A stretch of DNA of 64,000 bases from Kitasatospora papulosa (GCF_000717245.1 NZ_JNYQ01000004.1:1-64000), one strand, 5' to 3'. Counted from the stretch's first letter, positions 1 through 8,706 are shown. Numbers and translations: made by a program. The notes: generated from the sequence alone by a model not told the origin.

Positions 1-195
1 AACAGCGGCCTCCCGTTCGTCATCGCCCTCAACGGCTTCGACGGACACCAGCCCTACACACCCGACGAAGTACGCGAAGCACTCCAGATCGGCCCGGACA
101 CCCCGATACTCACGACGGACGCCCGCCACCGCGCGGACGCCAAGAGCGCGCTGATCACCCTGGTCGAGCACGCACTGATGGCCCGGCTGCGCTGA
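1..195 (+). CDS. CvnD-like ATP/GTP-binding protein, C-terminal fragment
   Basis: The frame is open from base 1 and ends at TGA 193-195, giving the last 64 residues. It contains LPFVIALNGFDG followed by TPDEVREAL and ends in an amphipathic helix (ALITLVEHALMARLR). This matches the end of CvnD proteins, the Ras/Arf-like GTPases of Streptomyces conservons, which act at the membrane with the CvnA sensor kinase, CvnB roadblock protein and CvnC. The G-motifs lie outside the window, so GTP binding cannot be checked here. The accE/accB neighbourhood agrees with the position of a cvn operon in S. coelicolor (from memory). The family call is fairly sure; the paralogue is not. Confidence 0.7.
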   Translation, partial: NSGLPFVIALNGFDGHQPYTPDEVREALQIGPDTPILTTDARHRADAKSALITLVEHALMARLR

Positions 196-212
196 CAGTC
201 CGTCGCACGGCG

Positions 213-249
213 AAGGCCCCGTACTCCTCGAAGGAGTACGGGGCCTTTT
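213..249. terminator. Intrinsic terminator after the cvnD-like gene
   Basis: Perfect 16-bp arms (AAGGCCCCGTACTCCT and its complement) with a 2-base loop, ending in TTTT on the plus strand. It lies 18 bases after the stop of the plus-strand gene and faces the convergent accE stop at 288, so it may serve both strands. Confidence 0.85.
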
Positions 250-287
250 CGTCCTCACGGGCCCTGGCCGGGCCCGGGTGCCGGTTC

Positions 288-491
288 TCAGCCCTGCCAG
301 CTGTGCGGGGCGCGGAAGCCGGGCGTGCGCTCGAGGCGGCGCCATCCGGCGGTGCTGCGGCCCCGGTGGGCGGGCGCGTCGGGCTGGGCGGCGGCGCGGG
401 CGAGCAGGACCGCGGTGATGGCGGCGAGCTCCTCGGGGCCGGCCTGGCCCTTCTCGACGCGCAGGACCGAATCGGCGGGAGTGACGCTCAT
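288..491 (-). CDS. accE: Acyl-CoA carboxylase epsilon subunit
   Basis: A 67-residue protein with the epsilon-subunit core LRVEKGQAGPEELAAITAV near the N-terminus and a tail ending in WRRLERTPGF followed by a Trp near the end. In Streptomyces this small subunit binds the alpha/beta carboxylase complex and stimulates acetyl/propionyl-CoA carboxylation. It lies 73 bases downstream of accB on the same strand, the usual accB-accE order, so the two are probably co-transcribed. The length is normal for the family. Confidence 0.9.
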   Translation of the reverse strand: MSVTPADSVLRVEKGQAGPEELAAITAVLLARAAAQPDAPAHRGRSTAGWRRLERTPGFRAPHSWQG

Positions 492-564
492 GGATGTCTC
501 CGTCTTCTGGGGCAGGTGGTCGCGGAACGTGGGCGGTCGGCCGGGGCCGCCGCCGCGGCTGCGA

Positions 565-2148
565 CTACTGCGGGGGGTTGCCGTGCTTGCGGGACGGCAG
601 GTCGGCGTGCTTGTTGCGGAGCATCGCGAGCGAGGCGATCAGCACCTCGCGCGTCTCGGCGGGGTCGATGACGTCGTCGACCAGGCCGCGCTCGGCCGCG
701 TAGTAGGGGTGCATCAGCTCGGCCTTGTACTCCTTGACCATGCGGGCCCGCATGGCTTCGGGGTCCTCGGCGTCGGCGATCTGACGGCGGAAGATGACGT
801 TGGCGGCGCCCTCGGCGCCCATCACGGCGATCTCGTTGGTGGGCCAGGCGTACGTGAGGTCGGCACCGATGGACTGGCTGTCCATGACGATGTACGCACC
901 TCCGTAGGCCTTGCGCAGGATCAGCGAGATCCTCGGCACGGTGGCGTTGCAGTAGGCGTAGAGCAGCTTCGCGCCGTGCCGGATGATCCCACCGTGCTCC
1001 TGGTCGACGCCGGGCAGGAAGCCGGGTACGTCCAGAAGAGTGATGATGGGGATGTTGAAGGCGTCACACATCTGGACGAATCGCGCGGCCTTCTCGGACG
1101 CCTCGATGTCCAGGACACCCGCCAGGGCCTGCGGCTGGTTGGCCACGATGCCGACGACCTGGCCGTCGAGCCGGGCCAGCGCGCAGACGATGTTGCGGGC
1201 CCAGCGCTCGTGGACCTCGAGGAAGTCGCCGTCGTCGACGAGCTCCTCGATGACCTTGTGCATGTCGTAGGGGCGGTTGCCGTCGGCCGGGACCAGGTCC
1301 AGCAGGACGTCGCCGCGCCGGTCGGCGGGGTCGTCGCTCGGCACGACGGGCGGGTTCTCGCGGTTGTTGGAGGGCAGCATCCCGATCAGGTAGCGGACCT
1401 CGGCGATGCAGGTCTCCTCGTCGTCGTACGCGAAGTGCGCGACGCCCGAGGTCTCGGCGTGCACGTCCGCGCCGCCGAGGCCGTTCTGGGTGATCTCCTC
1501 GCCGGTGACCGCCTTGACGACGTCCGGTCCGGTGATGAACATCTGCGAGGTCTCACGGACCATGAACACGAAGTCGGTCAGCGCCGGGCTGTAGGCCGCG
1601 CCGCCCGCACACGGGCCGAGCATCACACTGATCTGCGGGATGACTCCGGAGGCCCTGGTGTTGCGCTGGAAGATCCCGCCGTAGCCGGCGAGCGCCGAGA
1701 CGCCCTCCTGGATACGGGCGCCGGCGCCGTCGTTCAGCGAGACCAGCGGGGCACCGGCCGAGATGGCCATGTCCATGATCTTGTGGATCTTCGTGGCGTG
1801 GGCCTCGCCCAGCGCCCCTCCGAAGATCCGGAAGTCGTGCGCGTAGACGAAGACCGTCCGGCCCTCGACCGTGCCCCAGCCGGTGATGACACCGTCGGTG
1901 TACGGCTTCTTGGCCTCCAGGCCGAAGCCGGTCGCCCGGTGGCGGCGCAGCTGCTCGACCTCCTTGAACGATCCCTCGTCCAGCAGCAGCGCGATGCGCT
2001 CACGCGCCGTGAGCTTGCCCTTGGCGTGCTGCGCCTCGGTCGCCCGGTCGCTCGGTCCACGCCGGGCCTGCTCACGCAGCGCCAGCAGTTCGGCCACCCG
2101 GCCACGCGTGTCGCTCGGCTCGCCCGGGATTTCGTCCACAACGGTCAT
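565..2148 (-). CDS. accB: Acyl-CoA carboxylase beta (carboxyltransferase) subunit
   Basis: 527 residues with the N- and C-terminal crotonase-like carboxyltransferase halves complete. The first oxyanion loop reads GGAAYSPALTDFVFM and the second GGAYIVMDS. It transfers carboxylate from biotin to acetyl- or propionyl-CoA, making malonyl- or methylmalonyl-CoA for fatty-acid and polyketide synthesis. Residue 420 is Ile, the residue and position reported for S. coelicolor AccB; the propionyl-specific PccB has Asp there. This supports an AccB-type enzyme of broad specificity. The ATG at 2148 begins MTVVDEIPG. The cytosolic complex also needs a biotinylated alpha subunit encoded elsewhere, and accE follows downstream. 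Confidence 0.93.
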   Translation of the reverse strand: MTVVDEIPGEPSDTRGRVAELLALREQARRGPSDRATEAQHAKGKLTARERIALLLDEGSFKEVEQLRRHRATGFGLEAKKPYTDGVITGWGTVEGRTVFVYAHDFRIFGGALGEAHATKIHKIMDMAISAGAPLVSLNDGAGARIQEGVSALAGYGGIFQRNTRASGVIPQISVMLGPCAGGAAYSPALTDFVFMVRETSQMFITGPDVVKAVTGEEITQNGLGGADVHAETSGVAHFAYDDEETCIAEVRYLIGMLPSNNRENPPVVPSDDPADRRGDVLLDLVPADGNRPYDMHKVIEELVDDGDFLEVHERWARNIVCALARLDGQVVGIVANQPQALAGVLDIEASEKAARFVQMCDAFNIPIITLLDVPGFLPGVDQEHGGIIRHGAKLLYAYCNATVPRISLILRKAYGGAYIVMDSQSIGADLTYAWPTNEIAVMGAEGAANVIFRRQIADAEDPEAMRARMVKEYKAELMHPYYAAERGLVDDVIDPAETREVLIASLAMLRNKHADLPSRKHGNPPQ

Positions 2149-2754
2149 ACGTCGACCCTACGAACCCGATCCAGAAAACCCTGCCGTTCACTCCGGACAG
2201 TCTCCTGCCCCGTTTCCTGGTGGCACCTGACAGAAGCCGGGCATCATGCAGCCCATCTGCCAGCTCACAGGGCCTGCGCGTTGTGGATCCCCAACAAAGC
2301 CGTAGCTGTGTTCCCGGCCACACAGGGCACGCACGCCACGCCGTGGATCCACCGGAGCGGACGACCGGGCCCACCGCGACGGCGGGATCCGCTCCGCGTT
2401 CCGGGCCCGGCGGCGGAGAAGCATCCGAAGGACCGGGGTGGACAGTACCCGTCCGGCGGCCGACGGGACGGAGCGGGTCCACCCGGTGCCCGCGCGCCGG
2501 GAGCCCCGGGCACCTTCACCTCCTGTTCACTCCCCGCATGCGACGATCGACCAGGAGTGGCCAAAACCCTTTACGAGGCGTCGAGTTGTGAAGAACGGCA
2601 ACTTGATGAGAGCGCTCTCAGTCATAACTCTTGACGGTCGCCGCACCCGTGGCGAGAGTGTTCCGCACCGCAGGCAGTCCCCCCAACGCCCCACCTCCCC
2701 GCACACCATCCCCCTGACTCCTGCCTGCGCCCCCCACATCTCGGGAGTTCCTTC
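2149..2754. other. Intergenic region between divergent accB and the GH64 gene
   Basis: About 600 bases with no reading frame showing normal Streptomyces codon bias. Promoters for accB (leftward) and the glucanase (rightward) must lie here. The only clear element is a 14-bp palindrome at 2607-2620. The half nearest accB is otherwise featureless. Confidence 0.6.
2607..2620. promoter_or_regulatory. LacI-family operator TGAGAGCGCTCTCA upstream of the GH64 gene
   Basis: A perfect 14-bp palindrome 134 bases before the GH64 start. It belongs to the class of LacI-family sugar operators whose CebR version is TGGGAGCGCTCCCA. The identical 14-mer occurs at 58041-58054 inside the first codons of the oligosaccharide-binding-protein gene. 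This suggests that the LacI-family protein encoded at 58213-59187 controls both. The palindrome is seen; the regulator assignment is inferred. Confidence 0.75.
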
Positions 2755-3981
2755 GTGATTTCGCGCAGAATGTTCCTGACGGGCGCCGCCGCGTCCGCGA
2801 CCGCGCTCAGCTACCCGCTCTGGGGCTCCGCACTGAGTCCGCGCACGTCGGCGGCCGCCGCGACCTGCGAACTGGCCCTGGAGAACAAGTCGTTGCCCGG
2901 CACGGTGCACGCGTACGTCACCGGCCACGAGCAGGGCACTGACCGCTGGGTGCTGCTGCGCCCCGACGGCAGTGTCTACCGCCCCGACTCGCCCGGCGCC
3001 CCGCAGACCCCACTGCCGGTGGACTGCGCGATCCCCCTGAAGGGCGCAGGTGCCGGGCCCGTCGTCATGACCCTGCCCCAGATGTACGGGGCGCGCGTCT
3101 ACTTCGTCCGCGACGACAAGCTGGACTTCTACCTCAACCCGGGCCCGTCCCTCGTCGAGCCGGCCTTCGCGACGCCCACCGACCCGAACTACGGCAGGAC
3201 CTGGTCGTTCTGCGAGTTCACCTTCAACCCGCAGCAGTTGTACGCGAACATCAGCTACGTCGACCTGGTGACGGCGCTGCCGATCGGGCTGACCCTGGAG
3301 GGCGACTCCACGCACTCCGTCGCCCCGCTCCCGGACGGCGCGGTCCAGCGCATCGCCGACGACCTCACCGCCCAGGCGGCGTCGGACGGGCAGCCCTGGG
3401 ACAAGCTGGTCACCCGCGGCTCGGACGGCCAGGTGCTCCGGGTCGTCTCACCGCAGAACCTGATGGCGCCGTTCTTCGACCGGCCGGACCAGATGCCCTT
3501 CCGGGACCTGTTCACCGCGCAGATCGACGAGGTCTGGGAGAAGTACCGTTCCACCGACCTGCGCATCGACCTGCAGGGCGGCCGGGGCACGCTGTCGGGC
3601 CGGGTCAGCGGTGACACGCTCACCTTCGAGGGTGGCCACACCTTCGTGAAGCCGACGTCGAAGGACATCTTCACCTGCAACCACGGGCCCTTCGCGAACG
3701 ACCCGGCCGACTCCGACGACAAGAAGGCGCTGCTGGCACGGATCGCGGCGGGTTTCAACCGTTCGATCATGCTCAGCCACCCGCAGCAGCCCAACGGCAC
3801 CACGGTGGCGGACTACTACAAGGGCGGGGTGACCAACCACTGGTCGCGGGTCGTCCACGCGAACTCCCCGATCGGCTACGCGTTCCCCTACGACGACGTA
3901 CGCCCGGACGGAGAGCCCGACGTGTCGGGGGCGGCCCACGACGGCAACCCCCGGCGCTTCACGGTGAGCGTGGGCTCCTGA
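2755..3981 (+). CDS. Secreted GH64 beta-1,3-glucanase
   Basis: 408 residues starting with a twin-arginine signal (ISRRMFLTGAAASA), then an Ala-rich region with a likely cleavage site near residue 36, so export should be folded through Tat. The mature part (about residues 38-408) has the thaumatin-like/GH64 pattern: an N-terminal beta-barrel with LPGTVHAYVTGHEQG, the segment TWSFCEFTFNPQQLYANISYVDLV, and a late segment SIMLSHPQQPNG. GH64 enzymes cut beta-1,3-glucan (laminarin, curdlan, fungal wall), releasing laminari-oligosaccharides. No extra binding domain is visible. The gene stands alone behind a LacI-type operator and is followed by a strong hairpin, so it is probably monocistronic and induced by glucan breakdown products. 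Confidence 0.88.
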   Translation: MISRRMFLTGAAASATALSYPLWGSALSPRTSAAAATCELALENKSLPGTVHAYVTGHEQGTDRWVLLRPDGSVYRPDSPGAPQTPLPVDCAIPLKGAGAGPVVMTLPQMYGARVYFVRDDKLDFYLNPGPSLVEPAFATPTDPNYGRTWSFCEFTFNPQQLYANISYVDLVTALPIGLTLEGDSTHSVAPLPDGAVQRIADDLTAQAASDGQPWDKLVTRGSDGQVLRVVSPQNLMAPFFDRPDQMPFRDLFTAQIDEVWEKYRSTDLRIDLQGGRGTLSGRVSGDTLTFEGGHTFVKPTSKDIFTCNHGPFANDPADSDDKKALLARIAAGFNRSIMLSHPQQPNGTTVADYYKGGVTNHWSRVVHANSPIGYAFPYDDVRPDGEPDVSGAAHDGNPRRFTVSVGS

Positions 3982-3998
3982 CCCGCCCGTGACACCGT

Positions 3999-4030
3999 GC
4001 CCGCCCGCCGCCGGTCCGCGGCGGGCGGGC
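3999..4030. terminator. GC-rich hairpin after the GH64 gene
   Basis: Perfect 13-bp arms (GCCCGCCCGCCGC) around a 6-base loop, starting 18 bases after the stop. There is no T-run, as is usual for Streptomyces terminators. Confidence 0.7.
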
Positions 4031-4098
4031 ACAGCCGCGTGCACCCGTGCGGCCCACCCCGGCCTGCGCCGCGGGCCCCCGGGGCCGATCGTTGACAG

Positions 4099-5421
4099 AT
4101 GTCCTCCCTCGGTGAGACCCCGGTCGGCGCCCCCGGTGAGCGGGTCCTCCTCCACGGCCTGCGGCTGATCGACGGCACCGGCCGCCCTCCGGTGCCGGAC
4201 GCCGCCCTGCTGATCGAGGGTAAGGTCATCGGCTGGGCCGGCGACGCGGCACGGCTTCCCGCGGACCTCGGACCGGTGCGACGCCTGGACCTGGCGGGCC
4301 GGACCCTCTGCCCCGGCTTCATCGACACCCATGTGCACTTCGCCCTGCCGGGACCTGCCGGAAATCCGCTCCAGGGCCTGTACGAGCTGCCGAGCTACCG
4401 CACCCTGAAGGTCCTGGACCGCTTGCGCACCACCCTGGAGAACGGGGTCACCACCGCCAGGGACCTGATGGGGCTGGACGCGGGGTTCCGGCAGGCCGTG
4501 GCGGAGCGGAGGATCCCCGGCCCCAGGCTGCTGGTCTCGGTTACCATGCTCAGCCAGCGGGCGGGGCACGCGGACTTCACCCTCGCCGGCGGGATCGACG
4601 GGCTCGCCGTCGCCGTCACCTTTCCCGAGAGCCCCCGGAGCCTGGTCGGTTCCGTCGACGACATGCGGGCGCGGGTGCGCGACCTGGTCGCGGCGGGGGC
4701 CGACTGCATCAAACTCGCCACCAGCGGCGGCGTCACCTCCCCGCACGACCGGCCCGAGTGGCTGGGGCTGCGCCCGGAGATGATCTCGGCGGCCGTCGAG
4801 GAGGCCCGCGCCTACGGCGGTCTGCCGGTCGCGGCGCACGCCATCGGGCGTCCCGGCATCGAGGCCGCCGTCCTCGCGGGCGTGAGCAGCATCGAGCACG
4901 GCTACGCCCTGGACGAGGCGCTGCGGGCGGAGATGGTGGAACGGGGCCAGTTCCTGGTGCCGACGCTGCTGGAGACGACCCAGGACCTGGATCCGGCGCG
5001 CACCTCCCCCTCGGCGTACGAGAAGGGGGTGCGCTGGCACCGGATCGCCCAGGAGTCGGTGGCCCTGTCCGCCGCCGCGGGGGTCAGGATCGCGATGGGG
5101 ACCGACAGCGGGCTGGCCGTCGGCCACGGCAGGAACCTCCAGGAGCTGGGACTGCTGGTCGGCGTCGCCGGACTGTCGCCCATGGCGGCGATCGTGGCCG
5201 CGACCGGCGACGCGGCGCGGCTGTGCGGCGTCGACGACGTCACGGGCACCCTGGAGGCGGGCAAGGCGGCCGACCTGGTGGTCACGGACGTCGACCCCCT
5301 GTCCGACATCGCCTCGCTGGGCGATCCCGCCCACATCCTGGCCGTGGTGAAGGAGGGGCGGATCGCCGTCGACCGCGGCGGCGTCCTCGGCGAAGGCGTC
5401 CTGCCGGCGCTCTGCCCCTGA
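4099..5421 (+). CDS. Amidohydrolase (imidazolonepropionase/prolidase-like)
   Basis: 440 residues of the metal-dependent amidohydrolase superfamily. An N-terminal beta-sandwich part (LLHGLRLIDGTG) leads to the metal motif LCPGFIDTHVHF near residue 75. Further ligand segments are KLATSGGVTSP, AAHAIG, SIEHGYAL and GTDSGL, and the C-terminal return to the sandwich is GTLEAGKAADLVV. The metal His and Asp residues appear intact, so it should be active. The substrate is unknown; relatives hydrolyse cyclic amides or Xaa-Pro/Arg dipeptides. There is no signal peptide, so it is cytosolic. The ATG at 4099 has no clear ribosome site, and a GTG a few codons later (VGAPGERVLL) is an alternative. It is probably transcribed alone. 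Confidence 0.85.
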   Translation: MSSLGETPVGAPGERVLLHGLRLIDGTGRPPVPDAALLIEGKVIGWAGDAARLPADLGPVRRLDLAGRTLCPGFIDTHVHFALPGPAGNPLQGLYELPSYRTLKVLDRLRTTLENGVTTARDLMGLDAGFRQAVAERRIPGPRLLVSVTMLSQRAGHADFTLAGGIDGLAVAVTFPESPRSLVGSVDDMRARVRDLVAAGADCIKLATSGGVTSPHDRPEWLGLRPEMISAAVEEARAYGGLPVAAHAIGRPGIEAAVLAGVSSIEHGYALDEALRAEMVERGQFLVPTLLETTQDLDPARTSPSAYEKGVRWHRIAQESVALSAAAGVRIAMGTDSGLAVGHGRNLQELGLLVGVAGLSPMAAIVAATGDAARLCGVDDVTGTLEAGKAADLVVTDVDPLSDIASLGDPAHILAVVKEGRIAVDRGGVLGEGVLPALCP

Positions 5422-5476
5422 ACCGGTGCAGCGGGGAGGCCGCGGATCCACAGGTCCGCGGGAGCGTAGGAGCACT

Positions 5477-5522
5477 GAGGTGCCCCCGTCCGGAACCGGG
5501 TCCGGGTGGGCGGGGGCACCTC
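5477..5522. terminator. Bidirectional hairpin between convergent genes
   Basis: Perfect 12-bp arms (GAGGTGCCCCCG and its complement) with a 22-base, partly self-complementary loop. It lies between the amidohydrolase stop and the stop of the minus-strand secreted protein. Confidence 0.7.
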
Positions 5523-5570
5523 GTCGCGCGGAGCGCGGGCGGTCCGGTGTGGCCGGATCTCGCCGTGCGG

Positions 5571-6095
5571 TCAGCAGCCGCCGCAGTTGTAGTACGTCAC
5601 GTCCCAGTGGTTGCCCTCGTCGGCGTAGACGTTCCCGGAGCCCGACTTGTACTGCGGGGCGCCGTCGCCGCGCAGGCCGATGTAACTGAACGTGCCCTTC
5701 ACGTAGTTCGTCAGGCAGGTGGTCTTGGCGAAGTCGAGCTTGTAGCCGTTCCAGTGCGAGTACGTGCCGCTCGCGTGCCCCGTCTCCGTGCCTCCGGTGA
5801 TGTTGAGCGCGCAGCCCGTGGCGCTCTTCAGCGTCTGGGCTCCCTGGGCGCTGGTCAGGTTCAGCTGGTCGAAGGACGTGCAGGTGGAGACGTTGCGGTT
5901 GGAGCAGCCTCCCGAGGAGGACCAGGTGATGCCCGAGGAGGAGAAGCGGGAGGTCGCCTGGGAGTGGGTCAGCTTGGTGACGGCGTGCGCCTCGGTGGCG
6001 CCGCCGCCGAGGACGCCGACGCCGGGCGCGAAGAGCGCACCGAGGACGAGGGCGAGTGCGGTGAGGGCCGAGCGGACTCTGGGGCGGGTCAGCAT
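5571..6095 (-). CDS. Small secreted cysteine-rich protein, possibly M15-peptidase-like
   Basis: 174 residues with a Sec signal peptide (basic start, hydrophobic stretch to about residue 30, AHA cleavage site). The mature part holds seven cysteines, including a CGGC end, suggesting disulphides. The segment SHWNGYKLDF resembles the S-H-x2-G-x3-D zinc motif of M15/hedgehog-type peptidases, and NHWDV near the end resembles their last His motif. This is a pattern judgement without an alignment, so I do not assign an enzyme. The start is supported by AGGAGGA seven bases upstream. It stands alone between convergent and divergent neighbours. Confidence 0.7.
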   Translation of the reverse strand: MLTRPRVRSALTALALVLGALFAPGVGVLGGGATEAHAVTKLTHSQATSRFSSSGITWSSSGGCSNRNVSTCTSFDQLNLTSAQGAQTLKSATGCALNITGGTETGHASGTYSHWNGYKLDFAKTTCLTNYVKGTFSYIGLRGDGAPQYKSGSGNVYADEGNHWDVTYYNCGGC

Positions 6096-6227
6096 GGGGG
6101 GATGTCCTCCTGCTCATGACAATTACGGGCAGGGAGATAGTGCCCCAGCTCTACGCGCGTCCGCCAGGGTGCGGCGGGGCGCCGCACGACTCCCCCGCGA
6201 CTTTCGGACCGGCCTGGACCCTTGATG

Positions 6228-6240
6228 TTGAACTTTGAAC
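6228..6240. promoter_or_regulatory. TTGAAC direct repeat in the yceI promoter region
   Basis: TTGAAC occurs twice seven bases apart (6228-6233 and 6235-6240), in the only AT-rich stretch between the two divergent genes and about 95 bases before the YceI start. It could contain a -35 element or an operator (YceI genes in actinobacteria often neighbour MarR regulators). No regulator gene is adjacent, so the function is a guess. Confidence 0.35.
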
Positions 6241-6335
6241 AAAAAGGGTCTACAGTCAATCTCGTTGAAGGTTAAACCAAACGTTCGGCGGTCCACTCTT
6301 CGGAACGCGCCGGAACACGTCCCCGAGGAGGAGCC

Positions 6336-6950
6336 ATGGCTCTGTTCAACCGCAAGAACAACACCCCCTCCACCACCGCGACCCTCGCCGTGGACCCGGC
6401 GCTGGCCGCGCTGACCGGCACGTACACGATCGACCCGGCGCACAGCAGCATCGGTTTCACCGTGCGCCACGCCATGGTCACCAACGTGCGCGGCTCGTTC
6501 GGCGAGCACGAGGGCACGCTGGTCCTGGACGGCTCCGCCCCCTCCAACTCCTCCGCTTCCATCGACGTCAAGATCGCCAGCGTGGACACCGGCATCGCCG
6601 ACCGGGACGGCCACCTGGTCAGCGGCGACTTCTTCGACGCCGAGAAGTTCCCCCTCATGTCTTTCCGCTCGACGCAGGCCGAGCAGCTCGGCGGCGACAC
6701 CTACCGTGTCACCGGCGACCTCACGATCAAGGACGTCACCCGTCCGCTCTCCATCGACCTGGAGTTCAACGGTTCGGCGACCGACGTCTACGGCAACGAG
6801 CGCGTGGGCTTCGAGGGAAGCACCGACATCCTGCGCTCCGACTGGGGCCTGACCTGGAACGCCGCTCTGGAGACCGGCGGCGTGATGGTCAGCGACAAGG
6901 TGAAGCTGAACTTCGACATCTCCGCGATCAAGGCCTCCCCGCAGGCCTGA
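6336..6950 (+). CDS. YceI family lipid-binding protein
   Basis: 204 residues forming a YceI domain over about residues 28-203. Family marks are TYTIDPAHSSIGFTVRHAMV, then VRGSFGEHEG, ASVDTGIADRDGHL and FDAEKFPLMSF, ending with VKLNFDISA. YceI proteins fold as lipocalin-like barrels that bind isoprenoid or other long-chain lipids. No signal peptide is visible, so it is probably cytosolic, as in many Streptomyces copies. The start is preceded by GAGGAG. A GC hairpin follows the stop. Confidence 0.9.
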   Translation: MALFNRKNNTPSTTATLAVDPALAALTGTYTIDPAHSSIGFTVRHAMVTNVRGSFGEHEGTLVLDGSAPSNSSASIDVKIASVDTGIADRDGHLVSGDFFDAEKFPLMSFRSTQAEQLGGDTYRVTGDLTIKDVTRPLSIDLEFNGSATDVYGNERVGFEGSTDILRSDWGLTWNAALETGGVMVSDKVKLNFDISAIKASPQA

Positions 6951-6969
6951 CCCTCCGGAACCGAGCGCG

Positions 6970-7004
6970 CCCGCCGGTCCTTCCCTTCGGGGGAGGACGG
7001 CGGG
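6970..7004. terminator. Hairpin after the yceI gene
   Basis: Imperfect inverted repeat (CCCGCCGGTCCTTCCC against GGGGGAGGACGGCGGG, one bulge, TTCG loop) between the YceI stop and the convergent methyltransferase stop. Confidence 0.6.
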
Positions 7005-7036
7005 TGCTCGGCGTTCCCGGCCGGGGCCGGCACACG

Positions 7037-7669
7037 TCAGCCGGTACGGCGCACCTTCAGCGCGTTGTCCGTACGCGTGGTGGGGTTGCCCTCGGGGTCG
7101 TTCTGGACGCGTTCGTGCTCCTCGCTGAGCAGCACCTCCCACTCCCCCTCCGGGAGTTCGAGGGAGGCGAGCACCTCGTCCGTCGTCGGCAGCTCCATGT
7201 CCGGGTGGTCGTGATCCCAGGAGGGGAAGCCGGCGTGCCCGACGACGAGCAGCACACCGCCGGGCGCGACCGCCAAGGCCGCCCGTCGCAGGATCCGCTC
7301 GCGGGGCAGGTCCCCCATGGAGTGCAGGAACTGGGCGGAGACCAGGTCGTACTCCCCTTCGGGGAACGAGGCCCCCAGGTCGTGCCACTGCCAGTCGATC
7401 CGGTCCGCGACATCCGCCTCGGCCGCGTGGACCGCCGCGCGTTCCAGTGCGACGCGCGAGATGTCGGTGGCCGTCACCTTCCAGCCCCACCGGGCGAGCC
7501 AGACCGCGTCGGCGCCTTCCCCGCAGCCAAGGTCCAGGGCGCGGCCGGGCGTGAGGCCCTCCACCTCGCGGACGAGGACGACGTTGGGGTTGCCGCTCCA
7601 GATCCGGTCGCTCTCGCGGTACCGGTCGTCCCACATCTCCGCGTCGGTCCGGGTGCTGTCGGTGGTCAT
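7037..7669 (-). CDS. Class I SAM-dependent methyltransferase
   Basis: 210 residues. The SAM-binding motif LDLGCGEGADAVWLA lies near residue 45, the acidic loop VTATDIS follows, and EYDLVSAQFLHSM is the post-II/motif IV region. It belongs to the small cytosolic group related to thiopurine/tellurite-type methyltransferases; the acceptor is unknown. The ATG at 7669 is chosen over the longer open frame because AGGAG sits just upstream. It also forms an ATGA overlap with the oxidoreductase stop, implying translational coupling. The pairing with a thioredoxin-reductase-like enzyme suggests a role in detoxifying a thiol or metalloid compound, which is only inference. Confidence 0.88.
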   Translation of the reverse strand: MTTDSTRTDAEMWDDRYRESDRIWSGNPNVVLVREVEGLTPGRALDLGCGEGADAVWLARWGWKVTATDISRVALERAAVHAAEADVADRIDWQWHDLGASFPEGEYDLVSAQFLHSMGDLPRERILRRAALAVAPGGVLLVVGHAGFPSWDHDHPDMELPTTDEVLASLELPEGEWEVLLSEEHERVQNDPEGNPTTRTDNALKVRRTG

Positions 7670-8706
7670 CGAATCTCCTGAAGTCCGTGACGGCGGTCCC
7701 CGAGCACACGCTCGGTGACCAGGCGCTCGGCCTCGGCCGAGAAGGGTGCGCGGCGGGCGTCGACCGCGCGGCGGGTGTCCTCGGTGACGAGGTCCATGTT
7801 GATCATCGACGCGGCCTTGAGCCCGGCGGCCGCGGCTCCGACGACCTGCTCCATGAGGTTGGCGACGTTGCCGGCCACCCACACGCCGGGCACGTCGGTG
7901 GCTCCCGAGGGGTCCGCCGCGATGTAGCTGCCGACGACGTGGTCGCCCATCAGCATCTCGCTGGGCGCCAGACCGAGGCTCTCCAGCACCGCCGACCGTG
8001 CGGTGAAGCGGGGCTGGACGACCACCGCCTCGCGCGGAATGACCGTCCCCCCGGCCAGCCGTACCCCGGTGAGCCGGTCGTCGGCCACCTCCAGTCCGGT
8101 CACCGTGCCGTCCACCACGGAGATGCCACGGGCGGCGAGCTGCTCGTACTCCTCGTCACCGAAATCGGCCTGTTCGTGGCGGAACAGCACCACGTCGTCG
8201 GTCCACTGCCGCCAGAGCAGGGCCTGGTGGACGGCCATGGGGCTGAGCGCCAGAATCCCGACCGGCCGGTCCCGCACCTCGTAGCCGTGGCAGTACGGAC
8301 AGTGCAGCACCTCCTTGCCCCAGCGCTCGGTGAGGCCGTCCACCGGGGGCAGCTCGTCGACGATTCCCGTGGTCACGAGCAGCCGACGAGCCTCGGTCAC
8401 TCCCCCGTCCGCCTGTACGACACGGAATCCGCCGTCCGGCAGCCGCGTGGCCGAGACGACCTCGCCGCGGACGGTCTCGGCGCCGTAGTCCGCCGCCTCG
8501 GCCCGGCCGATGGCCAGCAGCTCCAGGGGCGGGATGCCCTCCCGGCCCAGGTAGTTGTGGGCGTGGGACGCGGGCGCGTTGCGCGGACTGCCGGCGTCGA
8601 CCACCAGCACGGAACGCCGCGCCCTGGCCAGTGCCAGGGCACCGCTCAGCCCTGCCGCTCCACCGCCGATCACCACGACGTCGTACCGCTGGTTCAGCTC
8701 GCTCAT
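7666..8706 (-). CDS. FAD-dependent thioredoxin-reductase-like oxidoreductase
   Basis: 346 residues. An N-terminal Rossmann motif for FAD (VVIGGGAAGLSGALALA), a redox centre CPYCHG near residue 140, and a C-terminal FAD segment GVWVAGNVAN. Spacing and length (about 310-350) fit the thioredoxin reductase-like family in which the pair CxxC faces the flavin. The usual NADPH-binding GxGxxA is not evident (the region reads PVGILALSP), so the electron donor is uncertain. The start at 8706 is set by AGGAGGT a few bases upstream; a GTG at 8715 would overlap that site. It is the first gene of a two-gene unit with the methyltransferase. Confidence 0.87.
   Translation of the reverse strand: MSELNQRYDVVVIGGGAAGLSGALALARARRSVLVVDAGSPRNAPASHAHNYLGREGIPPLELLAIGRAEAADYGAETVRGEVVSATRLPDGGFRVVQADGGVTEARRLLVTTGIVDELPPVDGLTERWGKEVLHCPYCHGYEVRDRPVGILALSPMAVHQALLWRQWTDDVVLFRHEQADFGDEEYEQLAARGISVVDGTVTGLEVADDRLTGVRLAGGTVIPREAVVVQPRFTARSAVLESLGLAPSEMLMGDHVVGSYIAADPSGATDVPGVWVAGNVANLMEQVVGAAAAGLKAASMINMDLVTEDTRRAVDARRAPFSAEAERLVTERVLGDRRHGLQEIR

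Noticed and set aside
325..2634. 769-codon plus-strand open frame opposite accB
   Set aside because: It is the antisense shadow of accB: Val/Asp/Gly-rich with no domain, no ribosome site and no reason for two genes in one stretch.
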